64,000 nucleotides of DNA from Gloeophyllum trabeum ATCC 11539. Its lineage: Eukaryota > Basidiomycota > Agaricomycetes > Gloeophyllales > Gloeophyllaceae. The stretch covers positions 62,001-126,000 of the forward strand of contig NW_006920426.1 of the NCBI RefSeq assembly GCF_000344685.1, given 5' to 3'. A program made the translations under genes and the position numbers. The notes under the pieces were generated by a model that did no database searches, was not told the DNA's origin, and worked only from the letters and a program-made list of their open reading frames with translations. How positions within the stretch are numbered: the first letter of the stretch is position 1; each line of letters starts with the position of its first letter. This document shows, one piece after another, positions 1 through 10,073 of this stretch.

Positions 1-407
1 GATAGCGGTGGTTGCGTTCATTTGGCTGTCCAAAGTGCCGTTGCCTAGGATGGGCGATGACATGCGAGCACAGAAAGTAACGCTGTCCAGCGCGAATTGG
101 ACCCGACCACCAGTCCCGAGGAAATGGTTGACAGCACTCTCATCTGCCGTCGTAAGAGGACCTCGGTCATTGGGCGTCCATTCGCCCAAGTAGCCGCGCT
201 CGAGGTGCCAGAAAATTTCTTTTATGGCAGGGATTGCTCTTTAAGTCAAGAGGAGGTAAATAGAGTAAAATATGAGGGGGTTCCCGTAATGAACGTGTTG
301 ATGGGCCACGGGACCTGTAGTGCTCTGGGAAGGAATTGACAGGGGCCGAAACCCCGATAGTCTTCCTTCAAATCATGTAATGCGTGAGAGCTTGTACTAT
401 TCAATAG

Positions 408-886
408 TGGATGACTTCCCGTAACGCTAAATCGCTATTTTTTCTAAAATTTCGTCCCTAAATCCCTAAAATCTGGCCCCGATGTGATCGTGCCGGGATG
501 CCAAATTGTCACGCTTTCCATGGTAACGTTTTGTTGATGGCGGTCGTCAAGCAAAGGCGTCTCTAAATCCTGGACTTTACAGAGGGGTCCCTACCCCTCT
601 GTAAACTGCTGAACGTCTCTAAATCCTCGCTTAGAGTCGGCTAACACTCGCTTAGCGTCGGCTAGCATTGATGCCTCGTGAGCGCCTCCATATTTGGATG
701 GATCTCGTGCTTCTTCGCTCCAGCAGCGTTCTGCGTCTCGCAGCAGCGAAGAGTCCTCACGGTTTAGAGACCATCTCTATTTCTCCGTATTTATCCCATC
801 AAAATCGATCACTCAGTGTGACCACTTCGCTGACAACGCCTTAGAAATAGGGAAAATAAGGATTTAGCGTTACGGGAAGTCATCCA
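408..886. mobile_element. MITE-like element, 479 bp, perfect 26-bp terminal inverted repeats
   Basis: Bases 408-433 (starting TGGATGACTTCCCGTAACGC) are the exact reverse complement of 861-886. The interior has no coding potential and contains internal repeats (CGTCTCTAAATCC twice, and TCGGCTAACACTCGCTTAG-like units). This is the form of a non-autonomous DNA transposon. No clear target-site duplication flanks it, so the superfamily is not assigned. Gene sequence related to the same decayed ankyrin-type gene lies on both sides, so it appears to have landed inside that gene. Confidence 0.8.
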
Positions 887-981
887 GTTAGTAGGAGGTA
901 ACAATGCTCGTTTGGACTGACGTACTGCTCAGGCGAGTGGCCATCTGCGGAGACAGCCATCCGTTGAGGCACCGACCGCAG

Positions 982-1356
982 GTGCAGCCAGGACCCCTGA
1001 TTATCAGTATCGAGGCTTTGTGGAAACGCGGACAAAAGTTGGCCATCTGAGACCCCTCAGGCCTGATTTTTCGCGGACAAAGCGACCGATTTTGGGAGCC
1101 CAGCGGCCAACCCTTATTTTTCCCGCGGACATCACCTGCCCATTTCGGGCAGGATTTCTCGGCATACGCCGAGCGCGGGAAGATTTGAGCGTTACCCACG
1201 CCACAATTCCCAAATATGGAAGGCAAATCGAGCTGGCACCTGATTTTTCGCGGACAAAAGGGCGTAAAATCGGGAAATTTGGCGCGGACAAAGACGCTGA
1301 ATTTTGGGCATCTAAAATAAAGCCTCGATACTGATTATCAGGGGTCCTGTGCAGCC
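982..1356. mobile_element. MITE with 30-bp TIRs and 8-bp target-site duplication (hAT-like)
   Basis: Bases 990-1019 (starting AGGACCCCTGATTATCAGTA) match the reverse complement of 1319-1348 with one mismatch. The element is flanked by a perfect 8-base direct repeat GTGCAGCC at 982-989 and 1349-1356, the length typical of hAT transposons. The 359-bp interior carries no transposase. It splits the ankyrin-type gene exactly within the motif RWGC/TCGRCLNGW. Insert plus duplication is 367 bases, not a multiple of three, so the gene is frameshifted. Confidence 0.88.
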
Positions 1357-3329
1357 CCATCGCTTCTTCTCGACGTAGTCATCTTCGCTACCGGCCCGGA
1401 GTGCCGCTGCGACGCCCATGCGATGCAGCAACAGATACTCGATACGCAGGTACTCGGTCTTGAACCCGACCCACTCCGGCTTGCGTACCATCATAGACAT
1501 AAAGAGCGTGCGGCCCGACTTAGTGCGTGTCCTGTCGATCTCCGTCTTCTCCCTGCAGATCTCGAGGGGGTTATGACCGTCGAGGTTGTCGCGATCCCAG
1601 AGAGCAGCTGTGTTTCCGATCTGTAATAAAGTGCGGACGGCGTCGACTTTGCCTTCACGGGCAGCTAGAAAGAGGGGCGTCCATCCGTTACGGTCTTTCG
1701 CGGCTGGGTCCTTGGTATGAGCAGACGCAATCAGTCGAATAAGGGGTTGTGGTGCGTCTTCCACGGTGTCAAAGGTCGGATGCCTGGTGCGGGCAGCTTC
1801 CATCACTCGAGTCATGGTGTCCTTGAGGTCGCGGATTGCGGAGTGCACGGGAAATTCTCTGATTGCTCTTCTCGTGACCCTGTCATAAGGATCTGAACTG
1901 CCGGTGTCCGAGTCCCGGGGAACGTCATCGTCGGTAATGCTCTCTGGATGGTTCTTGTAATATTGAACGTCAGGAGGATATGGATATCGACAGTGCACGG
2001 TAAGAGGCTGGAGGCGTGTGATGCGTTGGGCGCACGGGCAAGATAATAACTGCGTCCGACGCGACGGAAACCGTTCTGAAATGTTGTCTCGTGAGCCTAG
2101 GGTACAAGATAACGAACAGTGGCGGACTGTACCTTCCGGAAGAAGTTATCGTACTTAGGGGTAGTTTCAAGATTTTCGCGGAAGGTCGCGTTGATGTGAA
2201 GCGCCCGATTCTGAAGTGGGTAGCAAAAAGCCATTTATCTTTGGCATGCTTGGATGCGAACAATGATTCCAGCATCTTAGAACCAATGCCTATCCCGCGA
2301 TACTGTGGCGTATTTTTAGTGGATGTTCAGCATAATCACTAACAAGGAGGCTCACCTTTCATTGACGGTGATATCGACAATGTAGAGAAGATCACCCTGA
2401 CTCATCTCGTGGCCCCAACAGCCAGTACCTCGATGATGAGCATCCTCTACATACTGGGGCCTGAGCCGGCCAAACTTGTCAAACAACCTCTCGGAGAACG
2501 TTGCCAGTTCTACGCTCTCCTCGTACAGTATGCTCTGAAATAGGTCCTCGGTCTCGGTACGACGCACGATGGTAGCACAGCCCGAGGCGAGCTCTCCACG
2601 GATCGGGTGTGCCGTTCGTATGCTCAGATACGACATGTGTGGGCAGGCATGGTGTGGCTCGAGCTTGAATGTGGTGAGACATCTGCGAGGGATATCAGCC
2701 GCGTTGGCCCCGCGCGACATGTTGAGAGGTGGACGGTGGGGATCAGGGTCAGGAGACACCAGCGTATCTCTAGGACCATCATCCTTTTAGGCAGAGAGAG
2801 CCGAGCAAGAGCTCCGACAGAACCTAAATAAATGCAGTAAGAACGCGACGATCCCCAGGCGTTGAATCTATCGATCCTGAAAAGATACCTGTTTGCCGCA
2901 TGCGACCAGAGTCCACTTGATCCACAGTCAGCGCTTGCACAAATCGAAATATGAGAGAAGCCGAAGTGCGCAAAACCGTTTGGATTGCCACACCGAAAAG
3001 GGGAAAATAGGGAGACAGTATTAGAGAAATGCACGAGCCAAATCAACAATCACGAAGAATATTGCACCAGGTCCTGACAGCATAAGGCGAGCAGTTGTCA
3101 CGAGAGTTCAGAACTCTCGATCCTGCGCACAACCTGCGCAAGAGGGAGACTGAGGTTCTAGTGGAGGGATCGTGCTTGCCCAAGTCCATTGCGACAGACG
3201 TTCCTGCAGTAGTCCGGCTTTCTCTAAACCCACAGGTGTGTGGTTTAGAATCAAAACGAAGCTCAAGAGAACAAACGGCTAAATCAAAGACGAATTTTGA
3301 AGTCGAACTATCGAAGGGGCAAGGAAAAG

Positions 3330-3793
3330 TAAGTAAAACGTTTATTATGTAACGGAATCGACGACGGTCTCTGGGTCCACGCGTCCACCAGGGGACTTCA
3401 TGATTGACATCGTAGCGGCGCAAGCACCAATCCCCGACTCCAGTCAGAAACCATTAAGTATTCCATTACTAGTGTGTGGTCAAGCTGCGGAATGCCACTC
3501 TTGACAGACACATACACAGTATTCATATAGTCCTGTCTTATTATCTACATCAGTATTTAAAGGGGCTTCTCGAGTTACCAGTTGCCGCTCAGAGATACTA
3601 GTCTCATCTATTGGCCTCACTTGTTTGAATGCATCCTTTTATCGAATGCTATGCACTTGCATCACTTGATCGTTCACGTTAGGTGTGTGCGGGCAGTTGT
3701 CTTCAAGTCGAAACGAAAGTGGCGTCGGTCCGGTCGGGACCGTTGCTTACATGAGGTTCTCACGGCGAGAGCGAGTTGTATGGTGGAGCGACC
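3330..3793 (+). repeat. Left copy of 464-bp identical direct repeat flanking the gap
   Basis: These 464 bases are repeated without visible difference at 4315-4778, and the left copy ends exactly where the N-run begins. The most economical reading is that two contig ends overlap but were scaffolded rather than merged, so the duplication and the gap are probably artefacts. Confidence 0.9.
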
Positions 3794-4314
3794 NNNNNNN
3801 NNNNNNNNNNNNNNNNNNNNNNNNNNNNNNNNNNNNNNNNNNNNNNNNNNNNNNNNNNNNNNNNNNNNNNNNNNNNNNNNNNNNNNNNNNNNNNNNNNNN
3901 NNNNNNNNNNNNNNNNNNNNNNNNNNNNNNNNNNNNNNNNNNNNNNNNNNNNNNNNNNNNNNNNNNNNNNNNNNNNNNNNNNNNNNNNNNNNNNNNNNNN
4001 NNNNNNNNNNNNNNNNNNNNNNNNNNNNNNNNNNNNNNNNNNNNNNNNNNNNNNNNNNNNNNNNNNNNNNNNNNNNNNNNNNNNNNNNNNNNNNNNNNNN
4101 NNNNNNNNNNNNNNNNNNNNNNNNNNNNNNNNNNNNNNNNNNNNNNNNNNNNNNNNNNNNNNNNNNNNNNNNNNNNNNNNNNNNNNNNNNNNNNNNNNNN
4201 NNNNNNNNNNNNNNNNNNNNNNNNNNNNNNNNNNNNNNNNNNNNNNNNNNNNNNNNNNNNNNNNNNNNNNNNNNNNNNNNNNNNNNNNNNNNNNNNNNNN
4301 NNNNNNNNNNNNNN
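3794..4314. other. Assembly gap (521 N)
   Basis: A run of 521 undetermined bases. Because the sequence on its right edge restarts the sequence on its left edge, the true gap may be of zero or negative length. Confidence 0.99.
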
Positions 4315-4778
4315 TAAGTAAAACGTTTATTATGTAACGGAATCGACGACGGTCTCTGGGTCCACGCGTCCACCAGGGGACTTCATGATTGACATCGTAG
4401 CGGCGCAAGCACCAATCCCCGACTCCAGTCAGAAACCATTAAGTATTCCATTACTAGTGTGTGGTCAAGCTGCGGAATGCCACTCTTGACAGACACATAC
4501 ACAGTATTCATATAGTCCTGTCTTATTATCTACATCAGTATTTAAAGGGGCTTCTCGAGTTACCAGTTGCCGCTCAGAGATACTAGTCTCATCTATTGGC
4601 CTCACTTGTTTGAATGCATCCTTTTATCGAATGCTATGCACTTGCATCACTTGATCGTTCACGTTAGGTGTGTGCGGGCAGTTGTCTTCAAGTCGAAACG
4701 AAAGTGGCGTCGGTCCGGTCGGGACCGTTGCTTACATGAGGTTCTCACGGCGAGAGCGAGTTGTATGGTGGAGCGACC
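4315..4778 (+). repeat. Right copy of 464-bp identical direct repeat flanking the gap
   Basis: Identical to 3330-3793. It begins at the first base after the N-run (TAAGTAAAACGTTTATTATG) and ends at GAGCGACC, after which new sequence follows. Confidence 0.9.
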
Positions 4779-4972
4779 ATTTCTTCCCGACAGAACCCTC
4801 CTCCCAACTACCGTGGGAGTCGGGGACGACGCGACGCGACGCGACTCTTGTACGCGAACCGACTCGGACCTATTCAGACATATCTAGATCTTCATTGCAG
4901 AGGAAGTCGTATCCCGTATATCAGCGCACTTGCGACTTGCATAACTGGCTAAGACTGCCGCCTTGGACTGGC

Positions 4973-7900
4973 ATGGCTTCCCCTGGGGTTCAGGCTCTTG
5001 TGGAGGCCAAGTGGCAGAGCGCCTTCAAGACGCTCAACCGCGAAGAGCCTGGAATTTCAGGGCTGTTGAAAACGAGTCAGGTTAAAAGGAATGTGACTGT
5101 GGCTGCTGAAGTACTAATCTACTCTGCTACCAGGCACGGCAGCTGGCGTCTGACTTTCTCCGTCCTCGAGCCTTATCGGAGCCGCGGCGAAAATATCGTG
5201 CGTTTGCATCCTGCCATCTCATCACAACGAATTGAGTTGTGGCGTGCTCTCAGACAGCGATGTCATGGCAAATGCTTTCCGTCTCCTGTATCAGACGAAG
5301 CAGCTTCATGGGGTCCTTGAGAACTTCCTAGGTCCGTTGTTTGGAGGTCCTGAGTGTCCATCTATGGGCTGACGACATTCAGAGGAGATGCGCCAGCAGC
5401 GTCATCTAATTACAGAAGACGTAGAGGCTTATATGCATGAGTATGAGGTGCGCCCGTATGCATTTGTACTCGTGACCGAGGTACATGTCAACGTTTCCCC
5501 ACGCAGGAAACCGCGGACTCACAGATAATCGCACAATTGGTACATAGACTGGTAGAATGGTTCAATGCATGGCGACCGACAACTGAGTAAGCGTTGCCTA
5601 TCATCTTGAATGATCTCCGACAGAACCCGGCCCAGGACTGACGGCCATCCCGGCCCACTGGAAAGCCTAGGACACGTCGCTATCGACTCGTACACCGACG
5701 CCTTCCAAACCCACATCTACTCCGTCCTCCCTCCATCCTTCTCGAGCGGCTTCAAGGACCTCATCGCGTCCACCCTTCCCGTGTCCGATCCCGCACCGCC
5801 CCCAGATAGAGCGCTTTGGGACGCATTCCATGCCCTTGGGCTGATCGAGCGGTACGAGTCCCTCATTTCTAGCGTCTGCTATGAGTTGGTGGAGAAGCAC
5901 GTAGTGGAGACGTGTGCGGGGCAGTGGTCAGAGAGGATGTTGCAGGACCTGCGGGATTGGATGCAGAATAAGGTGTTGCCGTGGATGTGCCTCCCTTATG
6001 CCCCGGGAGCGAGGACTAGTGAGTGCCACTGCCTGCTGTTTCTGCAACCGATCGCGACCTGTTTTAGTGGAGGAGGCGGGGGCGAGTTTACATGGGGTTG
6101 GGCCGCGATTTGATTTCCATGTGTGCAAGACCTTATGTGACCTCCGGTAAGGACCTTCGATAGTTCCCATGCCGCGTCGCATCGACAGCTCACTTGGGAC
6201 AGCACGTCAGAAATCTTCGACATCATTGTCGATTATCCTGATTCCATTGACGCCTTGTATGATTTGAAGGTACGCTATACCTTGGATAGGGCGTCATGTC
6301 TTTCACGTCTTATTTCTGACGAACTCTTCCAAGGAATGTCTCTATCGCGTAGACCAGCGTTCTAATTTAGTGCAGAGTCTGCGAAAAGCGTACGGTGCAT
6401 GTCGGACACTGTCACTCCTCCTGACTTGCTCCGCAGGAACAAGAAACGACTTCTCCATCCTGGCGCAGACACGAAGGATATTCTAGCACAATATGTCTCT
6501 ACAATCCGCAGCTTGCGCATAGTGGATCCTCCAGGCGTCCTCTTGTACAAGGTGGCAGACCCTATTCGCCGATACCTACGGTACGAAAATTACTTGGCCC
6601 TTGTGTCACTACGCTGATAATCCCTATGCCCCTACAAAGGGATCGCGCAGATACGATTCGGTGCATAGTCTCCAGCCTCGTCGGGGACAATGAGAACGGA
6701 GAGTCCTTAATAGACGATGAGCCGCCTTTGCCGTACCTCACCAAGGACGCAGAGGACTACTCAGACCCGCATTGGGAACCGGAACCGATAGATGCAGGGC
6801 CTGGTGGGTGACTTCGAATTGTCTGATGTCTTCCGAGCTGACTGCGAGTCAGATTTCCGCGCGAATAAGCCGGGAGACGTCATCAGTACCTTGGTGAGCA
6901 TATATGACACGAAGGACGTCTTCGTGAAGGAGCTGCAAGTACTACTGGCACAACGGCTCCTCGCTGTGACGGACGGTAACTACGAAAAAGAGGTACGTTT
7001 CGAAGATTCCCGGGTGCAGCGTAATTGACGTCCTCCTGTAGCGCCGTAATATTGAGATACTGAAAGTACGCTTCGGCGAGCAGGCCTTGCAGGTATGCGA
7101 GGTCATGTTACGTGACATGACCGATTCCCGGCGCATCGACCAGCACGTGCAGTCACAGAAACCTGTATGTCTGTTCCTCAGTATCCCTCACATTGCTTTG
7201 TACGACGTTGCGGTAGTCCATTCTTCACCCAGTTATCATTTCGAGACATTTCTGGCCATCCCTGCAGAGCGGAAGCTTCGTTATGCCACAGAAATTACGA
7301 TCGTAAGCACTATGCCACTTGAAGTCTGTCCCATTTCTTAAACATGCCACAGAATTCAAGAAGAGTATGCGCGGGAGTTCACGGCTTTCAAGCCTGACAA
7401 GAGACTCGTATGGCTGTCTCATATGGGGTCCGTAAAGCTCGAGCTGGAGCTACAAGACCGCACTATCGAAGCCGAAGTGACTCCCGTGGCAGCTGCCATC
7501 ATCGAACTATTCTCTGAGAAGGGTGCGTTCTTCCTGCCTCTAGTCTGTAGTCTTTGATTGATGTTTCCTAGATGTGTGGACTGCGGGCGAGCTCATGGCC
7601 CAGATGCAACGCCTCGACAAGGAACACTTACGCAAAGGCTTGAACGTGTGGGTCGATCTGGGTGTCCTCAAGGAAGAGGGCGCGGACAAATATCGACTAC
7701 TGGAAGTTGCTGAAGAGTCCTCCAAGAAAGAAGGAACGGTCTCGGCACCGAAACCCAGTACGTAGTCAGGCATTCTGACGGGATACGTGCTTCAACGGCC
7801 GGACAGTGACAGGGATAGAAGAACTACCCGCGGTACAAACTACACAGCAGCAGCAAGCTGAACAAATGCGCGTCTTTTGGAACGTAAGTTGCGCTCTTCG

Positions 7901-8125
7901 TTGGCCGATGATGCTATTTGCGCTAACGAATATTTGCCTTTCTTCTAGTACATAGAAGGGATGCTCACGAATCTCGGGTCTCTTCCACTGGACCGAATAC
8001 AAAACATGCTGAAGTTTGCGCGGGGCTATGATCGGAGCATCGAGCAACTTGGGATGTTCATGGAAGCTGCCAGGAGGGAAGGTCTAGTCGTGGTTAGAGA
8101 TGGAATGTGGAGGTTGAACAAGTAA
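4973..8125 (+). CDS. APC2: Anaphase-promoting complex subunit 2 (cullin-like)
   Basis: APC2 is the cullin-type scaffold of the APC/C ubiquitin ligase; with the RING subunit APC11 it forms the catalytic core that targets cyclins and securin. The start is ATG at 4973 (MASPGVQALVEAKWQSAF). The N-terminal region continues through 5610-6000. The cullin homology region is read across exons, including ADTIRCIVSSLVG, VKELQVLLAQRLLAV and VCEVMLRDMTDSRRID. The APC2 hallmark ISRHFWPSLQ is followed by GSFVMPQKLR near 7230-7290. The C-terminal winged-helix module (MLTNLGSLPLDRIQNMLKF, then GLVVVRDGMWRLNK) ends at the TAA at 8123-8125. There are about ten exons with short introns. Assignment is firm; some internal exon borders are not fixed. 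Confidence 0.92.
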
Positions 8126-8365
8126 TTTCGTAGCAGAAGAAAGGACTCTGTATGTGTATCTATACCAATTGCTCTTGTACGATAGCTTCTCCGCGGACAT
8201 AGGCTTACCAGACGAATGCAGTCCGACGGCAGACCGGAGCGAATGAGTCCCTCACCTTGCTATTTTGCAGAATGCAATAATGCTACCGTGTGTTCCAGAA
8301 ATACCAAAGGCGTTTGCGTTCGTCATGCACCCAAATCCCTACCTTTGTATATTACACATCGTCCT

Positions 8366-9840
8366 CTAAGCGCCCAGCTGCAGGCGCTTTACAAGGAATT
8401 CGGCAACGTCGTCAAACATGATGCGCCCAAACCTCTCTTCTGCATCGGCCTGATAATCAAAGGAATGCTCCTCTCCCTCAACTTGCTTCAGGATAACGTC
8501 GACTCCAGCGCCTTGAAGGAGTGCATGCAGGTGCTCGGATTCCCGAATCTTATCAGCTGTATCAGACGTTCCATGGACCAACAGTGCTGGCGGCCATTCA
8601 TTCAAAGAGTCGAACTGCGGGAAGAGGCACAAGTGTTCATCTGGGATCAGGGACCTCATGTGGGCTTCTAAGTGAGCATCGTCGTCACTTGAGCTCGTCA
8701 GCGCCTCCCGAAGCTGGGCGCTGAGACTTGGCTCATGGCATCCAGTGTAATAGTCCAGGAAGACACCCAATTGTAAATACAGCCGGGTAAGCTGCATACG
8801 AGGACTGGCGGGATACCCAGGCGTAGGTGAGGTAGCCGGGTGATAAGCCAGTGGCGAATCGCTGATCATTGCTTCTTCGTCCCCTGATCGTGGTGAGCCA
8901 GACTTCCTTCCGGATTGCATTTTTGGGTATGTATATTGACCGAACGACGCAGGATCAAGCATTTCTCTACCCCGGAAGAATGGTTCGGTTTTGACTGCGA
9001 GGTATTGAGGCGTCTTGTGAGCCGAGGAGGTCAAATAGACTTTCCAATGAGATGCTCGAACTGGTGAACGAAAGATGCTTACCAAGAAGTCGCCTCCCAT
9101 GCCGTACATGGACAGAACAGCTTTTGGCTTTGGCCTAGCATGCATAGCAGCGAGATAGGCACATAAGCCACCCGAGCTTGTCCCGGCCACCGCCATGGCA
9201 TCCGGGTCTAGTCGAGCTGTACCCAGCTCGCATTACAACTAAACTGATACCCGTTCATTGTGTCACTTACTAGTCGTGTCGGGTAGGTGTTGGTGTAAGA
9301 GATCATTCGCCCGAGTGGAGAGGAACTCGAACAGGTCGACGACGTCGGCAAGGATGTCATGTCCAGTTGCGGGGGGTATGAGCCTGTAGTCTGCCGAAAT
9401 GAAGATTACTTCCGCTTTATTGAGGCGTGCTTGTGAAGGGGAACGTCAGGCAGTTATACTCAGGCCAACCACATAGTCCTTCATGCGCAGAAGCCTTGGT
9501 TCATGGCAGTGCGGTAAAGACTCAATCCTGCCTTCTCCAGACTGGATGAACCAAGGCTCTGCGCGCTCGTGGCCAGTAGTCGCAATACACTCCCGATATG
9601 AGGGGCTAACTGACTTTGAAGCCAGTGTGGAAACCAGGACGTTTTGTTCCCGACGGTCAAGCCTCCACCATGGAAGTAAACCACAGAAGGTAAGCCCGCA
9701 CTACCTTTGGCATCGATGTCGCTCTCGGTGGACGTGGTGTGTGCCGGTATGTATAGGTCGAGAAGAATGGGCTTTCCGCCTGATACTTTATAAGGGAGCG
9801 TCAGGCTGATATAGTCAGGACTATCAGCGTCAGAAGACAT
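8366..9840 (-). CDS. Alpha/beta hydrolase (hormone-sensitive lipase/fold-3 type)
   Basis: Probable esterase or lipase acting on small esters. Exon 1 (from ATG at 9840) contains the oxyanion motif VVYFHGGGLTVGN. The next exon reads AEVIFISADYRLIPPATGHD. The last exon holds the nucleophile motif AGTSSGG and later HGTSDTADK (acid region) and EGEEHSFD (catalytic His). This is the complete fold-3 signature set. No signal peptide is evident, so it is probably intracellular. The first intron (9430-9614) is about three times the local norm and carries a hairpin. The splice join is in phase (HWLQ/T/RLNKAEV). The substrate cannot be told from sequence. Confidence 0.85.
9485..9564. repeat. Intronic inverted repeat (hairpin, ~20-bp arms)
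   Basis: GCGCAGAAGCCTTGGTTCAT (9485-9504) is complementary to 9546-9564 with one base of indel, around a 41-base loop. It lies wholly inside the unusually long first intron of the alpha/beta hydrolase gene, so it may be a small inserted element. Confidence 0.75.
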
Positions 9841-10073
9841 GTTCCAGTGGACAGAAGGAGGCGCCAGATGATGTTGGAGATCAAGCCTTATATCGTGGCG
9901 GGGAGCAGTGACTACCTATACATGAACATGCACAGAAATCAATATCGCATACAATCAAAGGTACAGTAAATATCTATTTAAACATGACAGCGTCCAGGCA
10001 ACAGCAGGATAAGCGATACAGCAAGGCAAATTACATGGATGGGGGAGGAAACAACCTGCTTTCGACTGCAGCG
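9841..10073. other. Short intergenic interval
   Basis: Between the 5' end of the minus-strand hydrolase and the 3' end of the sirtuin. It would hold the hydrolase promoter. Nothing distinctive was seen. Confidence 0.4.

Larger units (their letters stand above)
1..2759 (-). pseudogene. Decayed GNAT-like/ankyrin-repeat gene, interrupted by two MITEs, runs off left edge
   Basis: I recognise a common basidiomycete layout but no named gene. Reading leftward on the minus strand: an N-terminal part ending LLYIVDITVNER (2352-2759); an acetyltransferase-like patch YRGIGIGSKMLESLF; a segment FCYPLQNRALH...YDNFFRK, then a clean intron (gtacag...ttcag) and NGFRRVGRSYYLARA; an ankyrin-like part (RNGWTPLFLAAREGKVDAV); a Cys motif CTCGRCLNGWLSPQM; and finally RVQFALDSVTFCARM, which is open to base 1. 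The frame is lost at least three times: the 2352/2310 exon junction is out of phase, a base seems missing near 2235 (GATAAATGG, where one more A would restore frame), and there is another shift near 2010-2040. The two transposons at 408-886 and 990-1348 add stops. The role is unknown. Decay is likely because insertions and frame breaks coincide, although single-base errors could explain part of it. Confidence 0.7.
2760..4972. other. Gene-poor interval with assembly gap
   Basis: No open frame here looks coding on either strand. The interval separates the decayed gene (minus) from APC2 (plus) and contains the N-run and the duplicated flanks described separately. The last few hundred bases before 4973 should hold the APC2 promoter; no clear TATA box was seen. 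Confidence 0.6.

Noticed and set aside
3582..4408. Long frames across the N-run
   Set aside because: They consist of undetermined bases translated as X and have no coding evidence.
8216..8671. Plus-strand open frame of 151 codons
   Set aside because: It is the antisense of the last exon of the alpha/beta hydrolase, which has clear catalytic motifs.
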